Positions 58,041 to 64,000 of a stretch of DNA of 64,000 nucleotides are shown here, piece by piece (the first letter of the stretch is position 1; every line of letters begins with the position of its first letter). The stretch is from Isoetes taiwanensis (lineage: Eukaryota; Streptophyta; Lycopodiopsida; Isoetales; Isoetaceae): positions 12,598,134-12,662,133 of the forward strand of contig JAJEKV010000028.1 of assembly GCA_021234155.1 (NCBI GenBank), given 5' to 3'. The notes below the pieces were generated by a model. The model was not told where the DNA came from and searched no databases. It saw only the letters and a program-made list of their open reading frames with translations. The translations under genes and the position numbers were made by a program.

Positions 58041-58784
58041 TTACATCTCGCATCGCTTGCACCAAAACGGTTGCAGCAGTCTTCGTACCGTACCCTCCTC
58101 GTTCCTTCTGGCTCTTGTTTTTTTCCCTCTCACACCAGAAGAGCTCTTCTTCAGTTTTTTTCTAGGAGGGGTACCTATCTCAGATTCCTTACTTTCAAGA
58201 TCCTGAACATCCTCCACATTATCATTTTCACAAATCACCTGCAAAGAACTTGACTTGGAAGGTTTGGAAGTCACAACTATGTATTCTGGTTGTGGAGCAT
58301 CTGGCTCTGATACATTATTTGGGGCTCGAATTTTTTTCCTCACAACAGTACACTCCTCAGCATTGGCTATGAAATCAACGTTCTTTGTCTCACCTTGCTT
58401 GCTTTAAATACTCGGACGAAAGCCGCCATCAGTGGATCCTCCAGGCAAGCCCACAACTTTAGAGGATTCACCAAAAACAGCATCAAATTGATTAAGAAAT
58501 TTCCAACTACTTGGCACTGGACCTGTTCTTATTTCCTTGGCCTTTTCCAATTTGAATTTCTTGATAAGACATCCGACCTTATTCTTGACCTGCTTCATCG
58601 TGTAAGTGGTCTTCAAGTCCTCGTTCAATCGATTGACACATCATGTAAGTGGTCTTTAAGTCCTCGTTCAATCGATCGACAACATAGACATAATCTTTGG
58701 CACGAAAATTCCCCCCTCTTAATTTGTTTAGCTTCACATCTGTGTACTCTTCTACAAGCATTTCATCAGCATTTTGGGCCATAG
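58041..58784 (-). pseudogene. Myb/SANT-like domain ORF with internal duplication
   Basis: From the ATG at 58,782: MAQNADEMLVEEYTDVKLNK, then GGNFRAKDYVYVVDRLNEDL, KTTYTMKQVKNKVGCLIKKF, LEKAKEIRTG and WKFLNQFDAVFG. This is the layout of the plant Myb/SANT-like DNA-binding domain (about 95 residues, YT-x-xQ-x-KNK near the middle), often found in proteins linked to PIF/Harbinger or other transposons. A 42-bp tandem duplication at about 58,605-58,680 repeats the RLNEDLKTTY segment and shifts the frame. After a stop near 58,404 the same strand continues with PPRKKLKKSSSGVRGKKTRA, a likely nuclear signal. The ORF set faces the ParB-like ORFs tail to tail. Confidence 0.6.
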
Positions 58785-59265
58785 TTGGTATTTCACTGAG
58801 AATTCAGAATCCGGTTTCCTTCCTCCGCATCGGATTCATCCTTATTGAGTTCCTTGGGGACATCTATTTGTATTGATGGTATAATTTCAATGGGTTCTTC
58901 GTCTGAGAGCTCAAGAGGGATTGAGTTCAGATCAACCATGGTGTCTTTAGATAGATCGAGATGTTGCAGACGGATCGAGCTATTGCAGATGGATCAAGCG
59001 AGAAGGAGAGTAGGTCTGAAATAGATGCAGGTAAATTTGCAACGGTCGATAAGCACTTTGTGTTGCCCATGTGAATAAAATGTAGCCTGCTGTGACGGGC
59101 TCCAGCTGCGTCAAAATTTTTGCATCATGTGAATGCTCCATAAGACTTGTCGTATAACAGGTTTATGTTATTTGTCTTGATCGGCCTTATGTTTATTTAT
59201 ACCTATTATGGATGGCTGCAAAGTTATAGGCTGAGGGGTCATTTTAGAGATATAATGGTACCTTC
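58785..59265. other. Intergenic, nothing recognised
   Basis: Upstream side of the Myb/SANT-like ORF. A duplicated 'gatcgagatgttgcagacgg / gatcgagctattgcagatgg' block lies near 58,950-59,000. Confidence 0.35.
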
Positions 59266-59269
59266 GCAC

Positions 59270-59505
59270 TAGCCGTTAAGTTAAGATTTGGTTAAGGTTT
59301 TAACAGTTTTCGAATTCACACCCAAGTTAGGTTAGTGTTCCATTAAGTTAATATTTAGCATTCCGTTAAATTTTTTAACTTAAAATCCTTCACCCAAACC
59401 ATCTTCACACCACTTTATATTAGGTTACCAAATTTAACGGAATGATAACCCAAAATTAAAATTGCACTGAAAATTAAAGTGACCTTCGTAGGTCACTTTA
59501 ACACT
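59270..59505. repeat. TTAACTTAACC-type repeat, copy at 59 kb
   Basis: Multiple GTTAAGTTAAG-type words. It ends in a perfect inverted repeat, TTAAAGTGACC / GGTCACTTTAA (59,474-59,501, 6-base loop). The GGTCACTTTAA arm is shared with the 15-kb copy. Confidence 0.55.
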
Positions 59506-59969
59506 GGTTATCTTCAACTCGAGGACGATGATGCTGGTCGCAGAGGTCGCGGAGGACGGCGATGCTGGTTGCAAAGGGTGCTGGTCGCAGAGACATTCTG
59601 ATCAGGTTAGGCTGTGTGTTGGATAAATTTTCAGGCTTCGATGTAGATGAACTACTCTTTTTTTTGGACTTGCAATAGCTATAGTTCTGTCAATGGGTAA
59701 GCTCTTTGGCAGATGATTTTCCCGTAGAACATGTGTTTGAATCCGTCTTCTGGCAAATATTATAGGTCCTCTAGAATTGTGGCCTCATCCTTGCTTTTCC
59801 CATATGCAAGCAGTGTTGTTGCTGAAATACATCCACAAAAAAATGGTATTGGAAATCTTTAGTGTAAATAAATTTAGTCTTCAGAAAATGTGATGATTGT
59901 AAGAAAAAGATAAAAAAACCACACAATTGAAGATGTTCTGACAGGCATGCAAAAATTCTAAGGTCTTAC

Positions 59970-60173
59970 CCATTTTATCTGATGCATGTCGATGCCGAGA
60001 TTTACTGGCACAAAAGGCTCTGCATTTATCTGCATGTAGGCATTGATTCTAAGAAGGTTTTGGATAAACTGCCTCAAGTTTGCAACATCAAATAGTTTCT
60101 CATTCTGCACTGCAATAACTAGATGGGACCAAGAAAGAAAGAGAAGCAAAGGAATCTGCCATAGGATTTTCAT
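59970..60173 (-). CDS. Possible first exon of a secreted protein
   Basis: The ATG at 60,173 opens MKILWQIPLLLFLSWSHLVI-AVQ, a good signal peptide with a likely cut after the Ala, followed by LRQFIQNLLRINAYMQINAE and EPFVPVNLGIDMHQIKW. The frame ends in a consensus donor (TGG|GTAAGA) at 59,970. A candidate next exon (CAG, then ATTLLAYGKSKDEATILEDL near 59,820) soon meets a stop. I do not recognise the family, and the gene may be incomplete. Confidence 0.35.
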
Positions 60174-60849
60174 TTTAGATGAAAATGTTTGAGTCTAGAA
60201 GTTGCAAGATAAATAGAGGGTGCTAGGCTAAGGCATGAGGATATTATTGAATGCCAGGGGCTGCAATGCACAACATGACCCTCCAATAATGGGGAACATA
60301 TCCATATCTTTTCTGGGTACTGCTCACAGATCGTTCATCAGTAAACAATCATTAGACCCAATCATGCATTGACCATCCAGAGTTTTTCCTTAGGAGCATG
60401 ATGTTTTGAAGGATCTTAACTGACACATGTAGGATACAGATGTGTGTTTATGAATCCTGTGTTTTATGGAAAATAAAAAATTCATCCTAATATGCCAAAA
60501 GATATCTTGTTTAACCTAACGTACGTACCACTGGAGGAGATACTAGAAACAATGGGGCAAATCTATCAATTTAAAGGGAGCTGCACTTACAGGTCTGACA
60601 GGCAGTTTTTCGTGGCATGCAACTGCTTGTTAGTTCAATTCGTCAAGATCTATCTAGAGAGTCATTTGCTTCTTGTTGGTTCATTCGGTTAATCTTGTTT
60701 GTGTTGTTCAGTTGATGCCAATCATTTTGGTGCTTTTAGTATTTCCACAACATGTATTTTCTATTTGTTTACTATTTCAAGACACATGTTTGTAGGGTTG
60801 TAGCACCTAAAAGGTGCTTCTCTAGGCAATGAAGATATTGACAGACCAA

Positions 60850-61530
60850 AGAATTGGGATCACCATCCAATGAACAAAATCTGGCGTTCGACATTACCTT
60901 TTCTCCATCGATGTGCACTATTATATGCACTTTGTAGCAGGTCTGATTCTGTTTTGCCTATCATTGGTTCTCATGCTAGGGAGGTCTCCAATGCCCTGAA
61001 TAAAGATGAAGTGGAAAAGAATTGGAGGAATTGAAGAAGCATTTCTGTATTCCTCCATTGTCATATGTATTGGAAGATTCATATGTACAAACTGTAGTTT
61101 TGAAGCGGTCTACACATCATATGGGGTATGCAAATTTACATGTAAAGAACATTGAGTTCCTGCTAAACATCAATTTATTTAAATTCTAAAGTCATAGCAA
61201 AAATCTTAATAAAACAATGCTCAATTCAAAGAATCATCGAAAATTGACTATGGTAATGAAAGTTGTCCATTTTAAGATATCTATGCCTTCAGTTGTAATT
61301 AGCGTTGTTATAGTCTTTGTGTTCCAATTATCTATTTCAAAGAAAAGCCCATTCCAGGCTGCATCTTGTTCTTCCATTAGAAATTGATTGAGATCTTGTC
61401 TCTCCTATTTCGGTTTATTTATTGTATCATATAATAAACATGCAGCTCATGATTGTTAGCAACAATGAAAACAATAAAGCTGGGTAAGAAAATAGGCATT
61501 CAGAAAAAAAAAAAAAAAAAAAAAAAATGG
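60850..61530 (+). other. Coding-like relic ending in AATAAA and a poly(A) run
   Basis: Around 60,910-61,110, frames read ALCSRSDSVLPIIGSHAREV-SNALNKDE and then, after a shift, KKHFCIPPLSYVLEDSYVQT-VVLKRS. An AATAAA occurs near 61,471 and a run of 24 A begins at 61,504. This is the pattern of a retroposed transcript end, but the protein is not recognised and the link between the coding-like part and the tail is not shown. Confidence 0.3.
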
Positions 61531-61679
61531 AGCCAGTCAAATGTTAAACATGACATCGAGACAAATGTAAACATGACGTTTTTTGCACTGTTTTGAACTG
61601 ATGCAAACTTATTATTAAGCATGCATTCCACTGTGAAATGTTGGGCGTTAATAGGGAGTCAAGGCCCACAAGTTTAGCA

Positions 61680-62050
61680 TTAAAGGAATGTTCGCGTCGC
61701 AACGCCGCAATAAGTTTAAAACTGGATTAGAAAAAAACTTAACTTAATGAAGGATGTGCGAAGTACTCACCGTTAGCATTAAGTTAGCAACTAACTTAAC
61801 GAAACATATGTGAAAGAATTGTCGTTAGCTTTAGGTTAGCACTAACTTAACTAAGGCATGTGCGAACCCCTTCTTTTGTTTGACGTTAAGTTAAGAAAAA
61901 TAACTTAACTTTTTTCATGTTGCGAAAGGATTTAACTAATTTCCGTTAAGTTAAAGTCTTAACGGAAAGTTAAATTAATCTTGGTGCGAACATAAAGATC
62001 TCTTATTAGTTTAACTAGGCAGTTAAAATTTTTAAGTAAAAATTATTATT
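61680..62050. repeat. TTAACTTAACC-type repeat, copy at 62 kb
   Basis: Repeated GTTAGCACTAACTTAACT and CCGTTAAGTTAA words in both orientations, with TGTGCGAA recurring between them. Same family as the copies near 15 and 59 kb. Confidence 0.55.
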
Positions 62051-62382
62051 TACAAAGGATCTAACACGATCGATCTTTCAATGCTTCCGCACGATCTATC
62101 TTCCGATCCTTTTGAACACTGATCTTATGTCTATCTAATAAAGCAGAGCCCTAAATTTTATAGTTACCATCACGATCACATACTCTAAATTGTCTTTGAA
62201 GGCAATTATCATGCCATGAAAAAAGTAGGCATGCCTCTAGCAGCATCTGAAAAATACATAATCAATCATGTCCTAACACTTCAGATACTACTGTAAAGGT
62301 ACTGTTAGAATGATATCCGTTAGATCTTTGCTTCCTGCGTTTATTGATTGCAAGTCTTATATGTAGCAGAAAACCGTTAATA

Positions 62383-63680
62383 TTATCTGCATTTGAAAGA
62401 AATTTTTGGGTCCTCGTCGTTGATATCCGAACTGAATGGAAAATCTACTTGCAGATCGGCTTCTCCTAAGCCAATTTTCTGTAGGATTTGAAGTGCTTCT
62501 ATGTACACAACCATATTGCCTTCAGAGGTTAGGTGCAGGCCATCACTACAGCCACACAGGTAATAGTAAGAACTCAAATATAGATGCTATCTCATATAAA
62601 ACGTAGCTTGCTTGGATCAATATCTCAAATCAAACCTGAGAAGCTTTTGCCAGTTGGTGTGCTTTTGACATTTAGACCAAAGATCAATTATATGTGTTCC
62701 TGTTGCTTTTGCAACTGCTACACATGCTTCTGCGTACAGGCCAGCAGTTTCATTTGTCCGCTCTGGAAGACTCGTAGCACCATCTCCATATTTGGCCCTG
62801 GATATATAGAAGAGTCCAACAAATTGAGACCTTATAAAATGGATATTCTAAGCATTTATGATGCTTTATTATGAACATAAGAAGCAAGTCTAAACCTGGC
62901 ATAAATTTGACGGCCATTTTCATCTATAGGTGGTGGTGTGATTAATATAATTTGAGGTGAGCCTGGCAGCCTCTGTCACACAAAATTTCTAAGCTTGTTT
63001 GCCAGAATTTTCTAAAAAACATATTTCTGCTTCAAACCTTCAGGTGAGATACAATTTGAGAAAGATTGCTCTTGTATTCAGAGATTGGAACATGCTGGCG
63101 TGCATTTGACCTATCTGGAAGGGCACAATCATTTGCTCCAAAAAACACAGTCACCAAAGATATAGGTTTTGATGATGTCTGACAAAAAGAAAAACATAAC
63201 ATTACCAAAATTCAGGCGCAAGGATGATGCAGAAAAAGAACATAAGAAGCAGAAGGGAGATGTAGAATGTTATTATTCCAAAAATATTGACAGTGCAAAA
63301 AGAATCCGGGTCAAATTGCAGATGCAAGAACGATGCAGGATTTCAATTCAAGGTTGCGAGTAATAGATTAAAGTACAATTTGAAGAATGATTTAGAAGTT
63401 GATATTGAGGGCACGTACCAAGGGAAAGACTTCATTCAGCAAGCAAAGTGCCCATCTCGTGTTGTATCCACTGTATCCTCGGAGAAGCACATCTGCCTGA
63501 ACTTAGATAAGTTTACACTACAATTTTGCAGCCTGCATTGACTCTGAGAGATCTGGAAAAGTGTTCTGAGCGACTCACCTTACGGGCATAGGTATGAGCA
63601 AGAGCAGCTCCCCATCCGCCAGGCCCGAAAGACTGTTGGGTTATGGAATCCCCAAAAAGAACAAATACTGCGCGGCTCAT
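62383..63680 (-). CDS. GDSL esterase (IAH1/CPRD49 type), six exons
   Basis: Exons at 63,680-63,579, 63,496-63,419, 63,178-63,038, 62,972-62,896, 62,797-62,636 and 62,545-62,383 all have GT-AG borders and join to 240 residues plus stop, the usual size of the plant short GDSL group near Arabidopsis At5g45920. Block I is VLFGDSIT (nucleophile Ser12). Block II is [11 protein letters not shown] (Gly of the oxyanion hole). Block III is FFGANDC (Asn). Block V is SDGLHLT (catalytic Asp and His). [11 protein letters not shown] is a group hallmark. Members hydrolyse small esters, as yeast isoamyl-acetate esterase does; the plant substrate is not known from sequence. There is no signal peptide, so it is likely cytosolic, unlike large secreted GDSL lipases. 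The C-terminus DPKISFKCR is slightly unusual. The ORF is intact and probably functional. Confidence 0.93.
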
Positions 63681-64000
63681 TGCCCAGCTTCTGACCTAAC
63701 GTAACTGTGCATAGTCCCGTCCCGAACATGCTCCTCAACTATTCTATTCTATTTTATTTTGGGGAAAATTGCAGATATAACCTTCAAGCCCCTAGAAACA
63801 GGGTATTTGGCTCAAATGGAAATAACTTTCTTGGGACCAACGAACTAAAAAAGTGCCCTTCATGAAACTTATTATAGATGAAAGTAAGAGCTATCCAATA
63901 GCACTAGAATCATCTAAAATGGAGTTGGAATCTTCAAGTTATAGTGTTTTAAGTGCGTGCTATAAAAAATAACGTAAATGAGCATAACTTGTCAATTTCA
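63681..64000. other. Upstream of the GDSL gene
   Basis: Presumed promoter and 5' leader of the minus-strand GDSL gene, to the window edge. No further gene seen. Confidence 0.4.

Noticed and set aside
1-64000. CRISPR array or bacterial operon structure
   Set aside because: Tandem repeats here lack unique spacers of fixed length, and genes have introns and plant family signatures.

Overview
This window is nuclear DNA of a land plant. It has intron-containing genes of plant families (a BAHD acyltransferase and a short plant-type GDSL esterase), Arabidopsis-type TTTAGGG telomere-like repeats, CACTA transposons, L1-like LINEs and a tRNA-derived SINE. I cannot place the species. The window is gene-poor: only two genes look intact, and nearly everything else is transposon or tandem-repeat DNA with broken gene pieces.

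Layout. Positions 1-5.3 kb hold a fragment of a GC-rich satellite, then a 1.35-kb sequence present twice as direct repeats and ending in a (TA)n run. Positions 6.5-9.2 kb carry, on the minus strand, a LINE endonuclease fragment and a decayed gene of a transposon-like family with DFAENY and SDGA motifs. Positions 9,671-32,860 appear to be one giant CACTA-type element: the two ends match at 25 of 29 bases as inverted repeats (CACAACAAGA...TTTAGCGACG), are flanked by AAA on both sides, and share GCGACG-rich subterminal arrays. It contains a 0.8-kb polypurine minisatellite, a GC-rich satellite of about 1.11-kb monomers, an interstitial telomere-like repeat, and fragments of a TNP2-like transposase, a SET-domain gene and a Rad5-like SNF2 helicase.

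Positions 33-40.7 kb hold a further transposon-like ORF relic, a SINE, a 215-bp MITE with an 8-bp target duplication, and the intact two-exon BAHD gene (37,854-39,348, plus). Positions 40,706-47,743 are a complete 7,038-bp CACTA element (TSD ATT) that carries a truncated TNP2-like transposase, several exons of a coiled-coil host gene in antisense and a PPR fragment, so it looks like a gene-capturing element. Positions 48.5-52.1 kb contain a second DFAENY-family relic with an insertion and a LINE reverse-transcriptase relic. Positions 53.4-58.8 kb contain a field of dispersed GATC-centred hairpins overlapping a degenerate ParB-like ORF set and a Myb/SANT-like ORF. The last intact gene is a six-exon GDSL esterase (63,680-62,383, minus).

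Two cautions apply. Many differences between repeat copies fall at CG and CHG-type sites, as expected for long-read basecalling errors at methylated cytosines, so some frameshifts in repeats may be technical. No local pathway links the two intact genes.
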